NCBI GenBank assembly: GCA_017881445.1
Contig: JADGQX010000016.1
Span: 1-34,964 of the forward strand
Direction: 5' to 3'
Source of the DNA: Gemmatimonadota bacterium
GTDB taxonomy: Bacteria > Gemmatimonadota > Gemmatimonadetes > Longimicrobiales > RSA9
Length of the DNA: 34,964 nucleotides
Made by a program: the position numbers and the translations under genes. Each line of letters begins with the position of its first letter. The stretch's first letter is position 1. The notes beneath the pieces are model-generated. The model ran no database searches and was not told the origin of the DNA. It worked only from the letters and a program-made list of their open reading frames with translations. This document shows positions 34,948 through 34,964 of this stretch, piece after piece.

Positions 34948-34964
34948 GCTGTGGATGACGAACG

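Overview
The window is GC-rich with a strong G/C third-position bias. It carries de novo purine synthesis, Oar-like TonB-dependent receptors (a Gram-negative outer membrane), a TolB/TPR membrane protein and pyruvate phosphate dikinase. This mix fits Gemmatimonadota best, with Acidobacteriota as the alternative; that is inference from gene content, since no rRNA or tRNA is present.

Region 1 (1-10541) is a plus-strand purine block: the 3' part of an HtrA protease, purB, purC, a small membrane protein, pssA, purS, purQ, then purL, a small lipoprotein and purF. From purC to purQ each gene overlaps the next by one to four bases. Between purQ and purL lies a 478-bp element with terminal inverted repeats that carries an antisense GxxExxY gene. 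Region 2 (10542-13815) holds a large repeat-built hairpin, a gene-poor stretch, ppdK and its terminator. A 126-bp MITE-like element follows, then a minus-strand plsC-type acyltransferase.

Region 3 (15007-21760) has a FabL-type enoyl-ACP reductase overlapping an FMN nitronate-monooxygenase/FabK-like protein. Next come a YfkN-like double nucleotide phosphoesterase lipoprotein and an overlapping adenosine deaminase, a nucleotide-salvage pair. Region 4 (21761-26160) holds an internally deleted relic of the GxxExxY element, an Xre-RES (MbcA/MbcT-type) toxin-antitoxin operon, a TolB/TPR membrane protein, a lipoprotein and a bidirectional terminator. Region 5 (26182-33025) is two minus-strand Oar-like TonB-dependent receptors, each with its own promoter of the form TTGACG-N18-TAnnTT. 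Region 6 holds fbp and, at the right edge, a reading frame whose two halves differ in family and codon usage, next to a CsoR-like palindrome.

The most unusual thread is the family of short inverted-repeat elements built on CACMGAG units: one with its gene, one internally deleted, one gene-free, and one lone repeat unit inside a coding sequence. A second thread is a 9-bp GGGGCGAYC repeat that recurs in frame in three genes. Metabolically, purB/C/S/Q/L/F make purine nucleotides de novo, the phosphoesterase and deaminase recover them from extracellular nucleotides, and ppdK and fbp are both gluconeogenic steps.
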